A stretch of DNA of 64,000 nt. Origin: Novosphingobium guangzhouense (GTDB lineage Bacteria; Pseudomonadota; Alphaproteobacteria; Sphingomonadales; Sphingomonadaceae). The notes below the pieces were generated by a model. The model searched no databases and was not told the origin of the DNA. It was given only the letters and a program-made list of their open reading frames with translations. How positions within the stretch are numbered: position 1 is the first letter of the stretch; each line of letters opens with the position of its first letter. This document shows, one piece after another, positions 18,526 through 26,651 of this stretch. The stretch spans positions 124,001-188,000 of the forward strand of contig NZ_LYMM01000029.1 in assembly GCF_002896965.1 (NCBI RefSeq), in the 5' to 3' direction. The position numbers and the translations under genes are program-made.

Positions 18526-19575
18526 TTACTGCAGCAGGCTGCTGGATACCGGGTATGGCGCGGGATAGTCCGCGAAAGGTTCGGCGGGGGTGGCCGCAAC
18601 CGCTTCTTCCACCACGCTTTCCCCGCGATATTCGCGCGGATTGGCGCCGAACACGCGCTTGAACATGCGGCTGAAATGCGCCGGGCTCTTGAAGCCCACA
18701 CCATAGGCGATCTCGCTGATCGATATGTCGCGCGGGTCAGAAGCGGAAAGCCACGCCTTGGCCTTGGCCAGCCGCTGCTCCCACACCAGTTCCGAAAACG
18801 AGGTATCGCGCAGCCGCAGCAGGAACGAGAGGTAGCGCGGAGAAATGCCGCAGCCCTTGGCAACCATCGCGGTGGAAAGCTGGGGGTCGGACAAGTGCAC
18901 CTCTATAAAGCGCAGCACGTCCTCCAGCCGCCGGTCGGCGATCGACTGGCGCGGCGGCGCCATATCCTCGCTCGCACGGATGGCGTTGCCGATCAGGCCC
19001 AGCGCGGTATCCACCAGCAGGCGCGCCGATGCCTCGCCGATGCGGCCGTCATCCGTGAAAACCTCGGTCAGCAGGGTTTCCGCAAGGGCAAGTTCGGCCC
19101 GCTCCATCGCCATGAACAGGCCGGTGCTGAAATCCTGCCGCACGAAACCGCGCAGGATGTGGGTCGGCACCGTGACGTGCAGCACTTCATGCGTGCCGTC
19201 ATCCCCGGTGCGGCATTCCATGAAGAAGGGCGACATCGAACGGGTGATGATGAAATCCCCGGCCCTGGCCACTTTCCCGCCGCACTGGTTGGAGACGGCA
19301 AGTTCGCCGCGCTTGACGAACCACAGGACCGAAAGGTCCGTGGCGTCTTCGCGGATATGCTGGCGCGATCGGCGGAAGAACAGGTTCGCTGCCGACCGCT
19401 GCCGGATGATCGAGATCGCGCCCACCGCCTTGCGTTCCGAACGCACGTCGATGGTGGTGGAGCCATCCTCTATCCAGAAGTCGCCGTGATAGTATTCCTG
19501 GCCTCGGGTGCCGCGAAACAGGGTCTGGCAATCGCGGTAATTGCGCTTGTCGAACGAGAACAACGTCTCTGCCAT
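18526..19575 (-). CDS. AraC-family transcriptional regulator
   Basis: A 349-residue regulator. The N-terminal 200 residues look like the AraC-binding-like beta-barrel domain that senses ligands (SVLWFVKRGELAVSNQ, AGDFIITRSMSPFFMEC). The C-terminal double helix-turn-helix is clear: STAMVAKGCGISPRYLSFLL and IAYGVGFKSPAHFSRMFKRV. A perfect 33-base inverted repeat lies 126-158 bases upstream. Its surroundings suggest control of the crotonase and flavoprotein genes. The ligand is unknown. Confidence 0.9.
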   Translation of the reverse strand: MAETLFSFDKRNYRDCQTLFRGTRGQEYYHGDFWIEDGSTTIDVRSERKAVGAISIIRQRSAANLFFRRSRQHIREDATDLSVLWFVKRGELAVSNQCGGKVARAGDFIITRSMSPFFMECRTGDDGTHEVLHVTVPTHILRGFVRQDFSTGLFMAMERAELALAETLLTEVFTDDGRIGEASARLLVDTALGLIGNAIRASEDMAPPRQSIADRRLEDVLRFIEVHLSDPQLSTAMVAKGCGISPRYLSFLLRLRDTSFSELVWEQRLAKAKAWLSASDPRDISISEIAYGVGFKSPAHFSRMFKRVFGANPREYRGESVVEEAVAATPAEPFADYPAPYPVSSSLLQ

Positions 19576-19700
19576 GGCTCTCTCCCAATGGCGGGCCGAA
19601 GCGCGTCTTGCGGCGTCGTCGATCCCACCCGTGCTGCCGCCGACTCTGCGCCGGTCTGGCCTGACTTCATTCGTATCAGCTGCGCCCGAAGGTACTCGAC

Positions 19701-19733
19701 AATGCGCGCAAATCGATCCGCATTGCGCGCATT
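19701..19733. promoter_or_regulatory. 33-base inverted repeat upstream of AraC gene
   Basis: AATGCGCGCAA (19701-19711) and TTGCGCGCATT (19723-19733) are perfect 11-base arms with an 11-base spacer, placing arm centres 22 bases (about two helical turns) apart. The position upstream of the AraC-type gene fits an operator. A related sequence, ATTACGCGCAA, occurs upstream of the crotonase at 19797-20768. Assignment to a regulator is inference. Confidence 0.55.
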
Positions 19734-19760
19734 GCAGATGCCATCGCCGGGGCGTTTACT

Positions 19761-19786
19761 GGAAATCCGGCAGCGGCCGGATTTCC
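19761..19786 (-). terminator. Hairpin after crotonase gene
   Basis: GGAAATCCGG (19761-19770) pairs perfectly with CCGGATTTCC (19777-19786) around a 6-base loop, 11 bases past the stop of the minus-strand crotonase. There is no clear T-run, so terminator or mRNA 3' stabiliser is likely but not certain. Confidence 0.6.
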
Positions 19787-19796
19787 AGGCGGACTG

Positions 19797-20768
19797 TCAG
19801 CCCTTGCGCCCTTCCTTGGAGAGCCGCCATTCGGGCGGATAATTGCGATCGTGGTTCTTCACCACTTTGCCGATGCCCTGCTGGAACGTGCCGTTCTTGC
19901 CGAGGTTGACGTCGTCTGCACCATCGTCCTTCATCAGCGGCAGCATGCCTTCCAGCCAGCCGGTAAGCAGGCTGCCCATGTATTCGCCGCGATACTGCTT
20001 GTACGCCTCGATGAAGGTCTTCTGCGCCACCACCACATCGGTCGGCCGGGTGATCGAGCAGGCGTGGGCGTACTTCGCCGTTTCCGCCTCCAGCCGATCT
20101 CGCGGGACGACGGAGTTCACGAAATTGCAGTGGAACATCTCGTCCGCCGTAAAGGGACGGCCGGTGAACAGCATTTCCGAGAACCGGCGCAGGCCGACCA
20201 TCTCCAGCCACTGCCACATGCGCGGCCCCCACCCGGCATAGCGGAACGAGGGGTGCCCGAAGAGCGCATCGTCGGAAGAAACGATGATGTCGGCATCGGC
20301 GCACTGATAGAAGTGCCAGCCATAGCAATAGCCCTTCGCCTCGACGATGGAGATTTTCTTGAATTCCTGCAGCGGCCGGTTCCCCGATCGCGCCTTGGCG
20401 TAATAGTCGGTCAGGCCGTGCAGATAGCGATAGGAGCCGGGCGGCGGGTATTTCACGTCGGGGTCCTCGATCTCCATGTCGACAAGGAAGCCCTGCCCCG
20501 GCTTGGGGTTCAGGTAGAGGTCGCCATGCTCGTCAAGGTCGCCGCCGCTGCCAAGGTTGTCGCCCTCGCCACGGATCACCAGCACCTTGACGTCATCATC
20601 GATGTTGGCGCGGAACACCAGTTCGCCAAAGCGCGCGCGCATGCCGATGGTGGCGGTGTTGTGCTTGTCGATCCGACTGAAGGTGATGGTGGCGATCTTA
20701 GTCGCCTTGTCCTTTTCATAGCGGATGTGCTGGTCGGCCGCCTGCTTGTGGTCGGCAATCGTGTTCAT
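19797..20768 (-). CDS. Enoyl-CoA hydratase/isomerase family protein, long divergent form
   Basis: A 323-residue crotonase-fold protein, about 60 residues longer than usual. Recognisable: ITFSRIDKHNTATIGMRARF, the oxyanion-hole segment GEGDNLGSGGDLDEH, and EAKGYCYGWHFYQCADADI in place of the usual GxxxGGG segment. The C-terminal extension ends with many charged residues. It may act on a ring substrate or a branched CoA ester; I cannot name the reaction. ATG at 20768 with AGAGGAAA ahead. It is divergent from the second AraC regulator. Confidence 0.82.
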   Translation of the reverse strand: MNTIADHKQAADQHIRYEKDKATKIATITFSRIDKHNTATIGMRARFGELVFRANIDDDVKVLVIRGEGDNLGSGGDLDEHGDLYLNPKPGQGFLVDMEIEDPDVKYPPPGSYRYLHGLTDYYAKARSGNRPLQEFKKISIVEAKGYCYGWHFYQCADADIIVSSDDALFGHPSFRYAGWGPRMWQWLEMVGLRRFSEMLFTGRPFTADEMFHCNFVNSVVPRDRLEAETAKYAHACSITRPTDVVVAQKTFIEAYKQYRGEYMGSLLTGWLEGMLPLMKDDGADDVNLGKNGTFQQGIGKVVKNHDRNYPPEWRLSKEGRKG

Positions 20769-20907
20769 GGCTTTCCTCTCCCGCCCGTTCGAGCTTTCCC
20801 GTCTGCTGCCACAGGCAAGCCGCGGGGGATTGGCATTACGCGCAAGGCTCTCGATACTGGGCGCCGTGGCAGGACGAACGCGTCCGCCCGCCAGAGGGAG
20901 CAGGGCC

Positions 20908-21957
20908 ATGGGTCAGGACAGTTTCTTCAGCCTCGACGGACCGCTGGACGTCACCCCCGGCGGCGGCCAGGTGCGCGCGGCCAACTTCGCCGGGCTGGCC
21001 GGCCTTGCGCGCGATTACGGACGCGACGCGCGCGGAATAGTCGAGCGGCACGGCATGGAGCCGCGGGTGCTGATCGACCCGGAAAGCCTCGTCGCCCCGC
21101 AGCAGGTGGCCGACACGTTCGAATATTGCAGCACCCTGTTCGACGATCCGCTGTTCGGCCTGCACATAGCCCAGGCGCAGGACCCCGAGGTATTCGGCTG
21201 CGTTACCGCGCTGTGCCGCTCCGCCCCCACCGTGCGCGCCGGAATACGGTGCCTGATAGACTTCCTTCCTGTCGTCCACGCGCCCGACTGCGAAGTGGTG
21301 CTGATCGAAGGGCGCGAGACGGCGGAACTGACCTGGCTGGTCAACACCGATATCGGCGTCAACGACCAGGCACATTACCAGGCGGCCATGCTCAACGTGA
21401 AGCTGCTGCGCGCGATCGGCGGGCCGGGCTTCCGGCCCAGCTGGGTCAGCCTTTCCGCCGACCCGCGCGCCACCGACCTGCCGGAACTGGAAAAGACGCT
21501 CGGCTGCCGGGTGCAGAGCCGCGCCAACCGCAATTCGGTGGTCTTCCCCGTCCGTTCGCTGGAGCAACCGGTGCCAAGCGCCAACCGGCTGCTCTACCGT
21601 CTGCTCGGCTCCTACTTGCAGCGGGTGAAGTCATCGCACGGTCAGTCGATCATCGACAAGGTCGACAGCTACATCCGCGGCGCGCTGGCAACCGGCTCCT
21701 GCGCGATAGAACGCTGCGCGGAGAAGACCGGCATGTCGGTCCGCACCTTGCAGTCACGGCTTGCGGCAGAGGGGGCGAAGTTCTCCGAACTGGTCGAGCA
21801 GCAACGCGAAACGCTGGCAAGGGCGCACCTTGCCGAAGGCCGCCTGTCGCTGGACGAGATCGCGGACAGGCTGGGCTATGGGGAACAGACCAGCTTCGGC
21901 CGCGCCTTCAAGCGCTGGACCGGCCAGACCCCGCAGCAGTTCCGCGCGGCGAGTTGA
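20908..21957 (+). CDS. AraC-family transcriptional regulator (arabinose-binding-domain type)
   Basis: A 349-residue regulator of the OruR/ArgR-like branch: a long N-terminal ligand domain (VERHGMEPRVLIDPE, DDPLFGLHIAQAQ) and a C-terminal AraC helix-turn-helix (MSVRTLQSRLAAEGAKFSEL, LGYGEQTSFGRAFKRWTG). ATG at 20908 with GAGGGAGC upstream. It is divergent from the long crotonase with 139 bases between, so it is a good candidate for controlling that gene. Confidence 0.9.
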   Translation: MGQDSFFSLDGPLDVTPGGGQVRAANFAGLAGLARDYGRDARGIVERHGMEPRVLIDPESLVAPQQVADTFEYCSTLFDDPLFGLHIAQAQDPEVFGCVTALCRSAPTVRAGIRCLIDFLPVVHAPDCEVVLIEGRETAELTWLVNTDIGVNDQAHYQAAMLNVKLLRAIGGPGFRPSWVSLSADPRATDLPELEKTLGCRVQSRANRNSVVFPVRSLEQPVPSANRLLYRLLGSYLQRVKSSHGQSIIDKVDSYIRGALATGSCAIERCAEKTGMSVRTLQSRLAAEGAKFSELVEQQRETLARAHLAEGRLSLDEIADRLGYGEQTSFGRAFKRWTGQTPQQFRAAS

Positions 21958-21964
21958 GGGCCTT

Positions 21965-22945
21965 TCACCCCATCACCAGCACCACGCGTCCCGCCGGTTT
22001 GCCGGAAAACGCCGCGTTCATGGCCGTGGCGTAATCCTCAAGCGGATAGCGCTCTGCAATGGCGGGGGAGAACGCGCCTTCGCCCGCCAGTTGCATCACC
22101 TTGCGCCGCATCGCGGCCGCCTCCTCCGGTCGCCGCAGCGCGTGGTCGCGCATCTGCACGCCGACAAGGCTGGCGCTCTTGAGCAGCGGCAGGTTCATCC
22201 GCAGCGCCGCGATGCCTGCGGTGAACCCGATCACCAGATGCCGCCCGTCATAGCCAAGGTTGCGGAAAGCCGGTTCGCTGGCCTCGCCGCCCACGGGATC
22301 GAAGACGAGGTCGATGGGTTTGCCGTGGTTCGCCGCCATGACCTGATCGCGCCAGTCCTGCGCCCCGGTGGTGACGACCGCATGCGCCCCGCCCGCCAGC
22401 GCCGCCGCCTGCTTTTCCGCGCTGGAAGCAGAAGCGATCACGTGCAGCCCAAGGTGGCGGCCAACCTGGATCGCCGCATAGCCCGTGCCCCCCGCCGCGC
22501 CGAGCACCAGCAGCGTCTCCCCCGGCTTTGCCCGTCCGCGATCGGCAAGGGCGTAGTAGGCCGTCTGATAGTTCACCGCGAAGACGGCGGCCTGCTCGAA
22601 GCCCATGACATCGGGCACTTTGGCCATGTTCGCGGCATCGAACAGGTTGGCCTCTGCGAAAAGGCCGCCCAGCCCGCCGCAGAACACCCGGTCGCCGGGG
22701 ACAAGGTGCGTAACGCCCGGCCCTACCCCTTCAACCACGCCTGCCGCCTCGCTGCCGGGGATGAAGGGCAGCGGCGGCTTGAACTGGTAATGCCCCATCG
22801 CCGTCAGCACATCGACGTAGGACACCCCCGTCGCCCTGATCGCCACGCGCACCTGCCCTTCGCCGGGGCTGCCGGGGTCGAACGCTTCAAGGGCGAAGCT
22901 TTCAGGCGGGCCGAAAGCCCGACCGATGACCGCCCGCGCGCTCAA
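21965..22945 (-). CDS. NADPH:quinone oxidoreductase-like MDR protein
   Basis: A 326-residue zinc-free medium-chain dehydrogenase/reductase. Seen: IPGSEAAGVVEGVGPGVTHL, GDRVFCGG, and the nucleotide motif LGAAGGTGYAAIQ. No in-frame ATG precedes the conserved start, so a TTG at 22945-22943, which overlaps the stop of the upstream SDR gene (TTGA), is proposed; GGGGGGCAG lies before it. It likely reduces a quinone or enone, perhaps an enoyl-CoA double bond. Last gene of a minus-strand run from 26617. Confidence 0.85.
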   Translation of the reverse strand: MSARAVIGRAFGPPESFALEAFDPGSPGEGQVRVAIRATGVSYVDVLTAMGHYQFKPPLPFIPGSEAAGVVEGVGPGVTHLVPGDRVFCGGLGGLFAEANLFDAANMAKVPDVMGFEQAAVFAVNYQTAYYALADRGRAKPGETLLVLGAAGGTGYAAIQVGRHLGLHVIASASSAEKQAAALAGGAHAVVTTGAQDWRDQVMAANHGKPIDLVFDPVGGEASEPAFRNLGYDGRHLVIGFTAGIAALRMNLPLLKSASLVGVQMRDHALRRPEEAAAMRRKVMQLAGEGAFSPAIAERYPLEDYATAMNAAFSGKPAGRVVLVMG

Positions 22946-23706
22946 TGCTGCCCCCCGTCGCAGCGCACGATCGAACCCGTCACATTGACCGAGCCCGGAC
23001 TGGCAAGGAACAGCGCCGCCGTCACGATTTCCCCCGGCTCTGCCGCATGGCCGCGCGGGATCGGGATCGGCCCCTGCCCCTTGTCGGGCCATGCCTCAAC
23101 GATGTCGGTGCGGAATGCGCCGGGCGACAGCGTGTTCACCCGCACATGCGGCGCATATTCCCACGCCAGCGACCGGCTCATCGCATTGAGCGCAGCCTTG
23201 GATGAGCCATAAGTCACAACCTGCGGCAGCGGCATCATCGATCCGGACGAGGTCACGTTGATGATGCAGCCGCCCGGCCCGCCCGCCTCGGCGCGGTCGA
23301 ACATCCGCTTGCCCACCAGCGTGGAGAGCCGGAACGGCCCCTTGAAGTTCAGGTTGAGCACGGAATCGAACAGTTTTTCGGTGACTTCGTGGCTGGGCAT
23401 GCGCGGGCTCATCCCCGCATTGTTCACAAGGATATCCACAGCCCCGAAGGCCCCATAAGCCTCCTCCACAAGCCGCTCGCATTCATCCCAGCGGCCGACG
23501 TGCGCGCTGATCGCCAGTGCCTTGCGGCCAAGGTCGCGCATTTCGTTACAGACCGCCTCGCAGGCATCCCGCTTGCGGCTGGCGACGATCACATCCGCTC
23601 CCCGCTCCGCAAAGGCACGGACCATCTGATAGCCCAGCCCGCGCGAACCGCCGGTTACAAGCGCGACCTTGCCGGTGAAATCGAACAGCGGGTCCATCTC
23701 AGGCAT
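22942..23706 (-). CDS. SDR-family oxidoreductase
   Basis: A 254-residue short-chain dehydrogenase. Seen: VTGGSRGLGYQM, NNAGMSPRM, and the catalytic Tyr-Lys in TYGSSKAAL with a preceding serine in NVTSSGSM. It starts with an 8-base overlap with the upstream acyl-CoA dehydrogenase (ATG at 23706; a second ATG at 23697 is possible). It probably oxidises a beta-hydroxy or ring hydroxyl group in the same pathway. It is coupled to the MDR gene by a stop/start overlap. Confidence 0.9.
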   Translation of the reverse strand: MPEMDPLFDFTGKVALVTGGSRGLGYQMVRAFAERGADVIVASRKRDACEAVCNEMRDLGRKALAISAHVGRWDECERLVEEAYGAFGAVDILVNNAGMSPRMPSHEVTEKLFDSVLNLNFKGPFRLSTLVGKRMFDRAEAGGPGGCIINVTSSGSMMPLPQVVTYGSSKAALNAMSRSLAWEYAPHVRVNTLSPGAFRTDIVEAWPDKGQGPIPIPRGHAAEPGEIVTAALFLASPGSVNVTGSIVRCDGGQH

Positions 23707-25039
23707 CCGCCGATCCGGCCCCCGAACCGCCCCCCGATCCGGCGCGCGCGTGGGGGTAGCGTTCAAGCGCCCGTGCCGTGCGGGTCGGGATATGCTCCGA
23801 AGGAAACACCCCTTCCGCCGGCTTCACCCGCTTCATGTACGCCCGCGCCAGCTGTGAACGGTGGGCATCGGTGGGGCCATCCGCGAAGGCCAGCGCCATG
23901 TTGCCGCCGTACCATTTCGCCAGCGGCATATCGAGCGAGATGCCCAGCGATCCATGCACCTCCAGCGCCCGCCCGACGATATTGGCATAGACGGAGGCCA
24001 TCGCCACCTTGCACATGCCGATATGCTTGCGCGCGGCGCCGTGCTTCATGCGGCCCGCCTCGATCTCGTCAATCAGCCATGCGGTCTTGAGCACCAGCAG
24101 GCGGAACTGCTCCAGTTCGATCACGGAGTCGGCGATCTTGGCCTGCACCAGTTGATGATCGCCCAGCATCGCTCCCTTCGTATGCCGCGAAACCGCGCGT
24201 TCCAGCATCATGTCGAGCGCGCGGTTGCACATGCCCACCGTGCGCATGGCGTGATGGATGCGCCCGCCGCCGAGCCGCGCCTGCGCCACCTTGAACCCCT
24301 CTCCCGGAGCGCCGAGCATATGGTCAAGCGGCACTTTCACCCGGTTGTAGCGGATGTGGGCGTGATGGCCGTTTTCGGGATCGAAGTCCCCGGCGATGGC
24401 CACATTGCGCAGGATCTCTATCCCCGGCGTGTCGGCAGGAACCACGAACATGCTCATCCGCTCCGTCAGCGGGGCGTCCGGGTCGGTGACCGCGATGACC
24501 AGCAGGAAGGTGGCGAACTTCGCATTGGAGGAAAACCATTTCTCCCCTTCGATCACCCATTCGTCCCCCTCACGCACGGCGCGGCACGTGAAGACGTCGG
24601 GATCAGCACCGCCCTGCGGCTCGGTCATCGAAAAGCACGATACGATCTCGCCCGCCATCAGCGGGCCAAGGTACTTCTGCTTCTGCTCCGCCGTGCCGAA
24701 CAGGGCGAGGATTTCCGCATTGCCGGTGTCAGGCGCGGCAGTGCCGAAGACCGTCGGCGCCCAGGTGGAGCGGCCGATGATCTCGTTCATCAGCGCCAGC
24801 TTGACCTGCCCGTAGCCCGGCCCGCCCAGATGCGGCCCAAGGTGGCAGGCCCAGAGCCCTTGCGCCTTCACCTGATCCTGCAACGGCTTCAGATGCCGCC
24901 GCGCCGCCGCATAGGACGGGTCGAACTGCGCGCCCTGTTCGGGAAACAGCAGGTCCATCGTCTCGCACTCGTCGCGCACGAAGCGCTCCATCCAGTCGAG
25001 CTTCGTCTGGAATTCGGGGTCAGTCGCAAAGTCGATCAT
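23699..25039 (-). CDS. Acyl-CoA dehydrogenase, ACAD10/11-like
   Basis: A 446-residue acyl-CoA dehydrogenase. Motifs: FSMTEPQGGADPDVF, VIEGEKWFSSNAKF, GRIHHAMRTVGMCNRALD and a C-terminal FADGPTDAHRSQLAR, similar to the ADGPDEVH ending of the ACAD10/ACAD11 branch. The tail is glycine/alanine rich. The gene directly upstream encodes an aminoglycoside-phosphotransferase-like kinase; ACAD10/11 of animals carry both domains in one protein. ATG at 25039 is preceded by GGAGAGAA. The likely substrate is a modified (for example hydroxylated) acyl-CoA. Confidence 0.9.
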   Translation of the reverse strand: MIDFATDPEFQTKLDWMERFVRDECETMDLLFPEQGAQFDPSYAAARRHLKPLQDQVKAQGLWACHLGPHLGGPGYGQVKLALMNEIIGRSTWAPTVFGTAAPDTGNAEILALFGTAEQKQKYLGPLMAGEIVSCFSMTEPQGGADPDVFTCRAVREGDEWVIEGEKWFSSNAKFATFLLVIAVTDPDAPLTERMSMFVVPADTPGIEILRNVAIAGDFDPENGHHAHIRYNRVKVPLDHMLGAPGEGFKVAQARLGGGRIHHAMRTVGMCNRALDMMLERAVSRHTKGAMLGDHQLVQAKIADSVIELEQFRLLVLKTAWLIDEIEAGRMKHGAARKHIGMCKVAMASVYANIVGRALEVHGSLGISLDMPLAKWYGGNMALAFADGPTDAHRSQLARAYMKRVKPAEGVFPSEHIPTRTARALERYPHARAGSGGGSGAGSADA

Positions 25040-25076
25040 CGTTCTCTCCCATTCCTCTCTCCGCATCGGGAGGAAC

Positions 25077-26144
25077 TTACTGCAGGCGCTGCACCTGCTC
25101 GGCGGTCTCACGGAAACATTGCTCGACGATCCGCGCGAAGAAGCGCCCCGTCTCCTTCGGCAGAATTCCCGCCTCGGCCTGTGCCACCTTGTATTCCAGC
25201 AGGCACCCGGACTTGAATTTCGACAGCACGGAAAACCACGCGAAGTCGCGGATATCGCGTCCCGTGCCCGCGCAGTAATAACGCGCCAGTTCCTGCTTGG
25301 TCGGGAAGTTGGCCGGGTTGTTGAGCGCGGTGGGAAACGCCTTGTCGGGATCGTCCTCGTCCCGCATGCCGCCGGTGAACCAGCCAATATCGATCATCGG
25401 ATCGCCGATGGTGGAAAGCTCCCAGTCGATCATCGCCGCCAGCCGCGCGGGCGGGCCATGGCGGAACATCATGTTGGGGGTGCCGACATCGCCGTGAATG
25501 ATCCCGCGCACTTCGGTCGGCATACGCGCATGGCGCAGCCATTCCTCGGTCTCGGCATACCCTTCGAGCACGCGGCCTTCGTATCCGTAGCGCTGCTTGT
25601 ACGATGCCAGTTGCCCCGCCCAGCGATCGACCTGCCGTTCCAGGAACCGCCCCGGCTTGCCATAGTCCGCCAGCCCGATCGCCTCATGATCGACATTGGC
25701 CAGCGCGATGAGGCCATCGACGATGGCAAAGGGGATGCCGTATTCGTAAGGCATGCGATCGAAGGGCGCTTCGTTGTGGATCTTCTCGTCCCGCAAATTC
25801 GGCGCCCAGCCCTCCACCTTGTCCATGACATAGAATGGCGCGCCCACCACGCTGTCGTCGGAACAGGCGCCGTGGCACACCGGATGGGGCACCTCGGTGC
25901 CGTTCAGAGCCGTCAGAATCCGCGCTTCGCGCAGCACGCCCTTCTCCGCTCCGGGCGGCGGGACGGCAGGCGGGCGGCGCATGACCATGGGCCTTTCGCC
26001 ACGGTCCAGCGTCAGTACGACGTTGGACGTGCCCCCTGAAAGCACCGCCGTCTTCAGCGGCCCGCTCCCCAGTTGCGGCACATGGGCATCAAGCCAGTCG
26101 GTCAGCGGCCCTACCGGCGCAAGCTGTTCAAGATCGGCGTCCAT
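25077..26144 (-). CDS. Phosphotransferase family protein (APH-like kinase paired with acyl-CoA dehydrogenase)
   Basis: A 355-residue aminoglycoside-phosphotransferase-fold kinase. Seen: LSGGTSNVVLTLD (nucleotide loop), the catalytic IHGDVGTPNMMF and the metal site MIDWELSTIGDP. It is not an antibiotic-resistance gene by context: it precedes an ACAD10/11-like acyl-CoA dehydrogenase by 37 bases. Such kinases are proposed to phosphorylate a hydroxyacyl-CoA before elimination. The ATG at 26144 overlaps the MarR stop (TGATG); a GTG one codon earlier is possible. Confidence 0.9.
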   Translation of the reverse strand: MDADLEQLAPVGPLTDWLDAHVPQLGSGPLKTAVLSGGTSNVVLTLDRGERPMVMRRPPAVPPPGAEKGVLREARILTALNGTEVPHPVCHGACSDDSVVGAPFYVMDKVEGWAPNLRDEKIHNEAPFDRMPYEYGIPFAIVDGLIALANVDHEAIGLADYGKPGRFLERQVDRWAGQLASYKQRYGYEGRVLEGYAETEEWLRHARMPTEVRGIIHGDVGTPNMMFRHGPPARLAAMIDWELSTIGDPMIDIGWFTGGMRDEDDPDKAFPTALNNPANFPTKQELARYYCAGTGRDIRDFAWFSVLSKFKSGCLLEYKVAQAEAGILPKETGRFFARIVEQCFRETAEQVQRLQ

Positions 26145-26617
26145 CACCCTCTCCTTACCGGGCGCAGATGCGCCTCTATCTGGCGCCGGATCGCCCGCAG
26201 TCCGGCCGCCGCCGCCGCGACTTGCGCGGGGTCCAGCGAAGGCACCAGCTGGGCGGCGATGGCATCGGCGCTGGCATCGATCCGGCGCTTGAGCGCCTCT
26301 CCCTTTGCAGTCGGACGCAGCAGCATGGCGCGCTTGTGATCGGGGTTGTCGAACGTCTCGATCAGGTCCGCATCGCGCAGGGCATTGGCCGCGCGCTGCA
26401 CCAGCTGGCGCGGATGCCCCAGCGAACGGCCGATCTGCGCGACGGTGGGCGGCACTTGCGCCTCGACCACCGCGCTGAGCACCATATGCTCGCTGTCGTT
26501 GAGCGCCAGGCCCGCCCGCGCCTCGCCGAAGACGCTGCGCAGGCGGCCGTTCAGGCGGAGGGTCTCATCGACCAGTTCCACCAGCGGATGACGCGAATCA
26601 GGTGCTCCCGGTTCCAT
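26144..26617 (-). CDS. MarR-family transcriptional regulator
   Basis: A 157-residue winged-helix regulator. Seen: LNDSEHMVLSAVVEAQVPPT, the recognition helix IGRSLGHPRQLVQRAANAL, and the wing DLIETFDNPDHKRAMLL. It is first gene of the minus-strand run MarR-kinase-dehydrogenase-SDR-MDR, all coupled or closely spaced. A three-half-site TGACAC element begins 10 bases upstream of the ATG, which fits autorepression of the whole run with relief by a CoA ester or related ligand (inference from family habit). Confidence 0.9.
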   Translation of the reverse strand: MEPGAPDSRHPLVELVDETLRLNGRLRSVFGEARAGLALNDSEHMVLSAVVEAQVPPTVAQIGRSLGHPRQLVQRAANALRDADLIETFDNPDHKRAMLLRPTAKGEALKRRIDASADAIAAQLVPSLDPAQVAAAAAGLRAIRRQIEAHLRPVRRG

Positions 26618-26626
26618 GGGAGCGGG

Positions 26627-26651
26627 GTGTCATATTGACACGATCGTGTCA
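26627..26651. promoter_or_regulatory. Three-half-site TGACAC/GTGTCA operator for the MarR regulator
   Basis: GTGTCA (26627-26632), TGACAC (26636-26641) and GTGTCA (26646-26651) make two overlapping inverted repeats with 3- and 4-base spacers. The right pair, 26636-26651, is a perfect 16-base palindrome. The element sits 10 bases before the MarR start and overlaps the stop codon of the upstream esterase gene. AT-rich bases between the sites could form the -10 element. Confidence 0.65.

Noticed and set aside
25077..26144. Aminoglycoside resistance gene
   Set aside because: Has the phosphotransferase fold, but context with acyl-CoA dehydrogenase and MarR points to a metabolic kinase.
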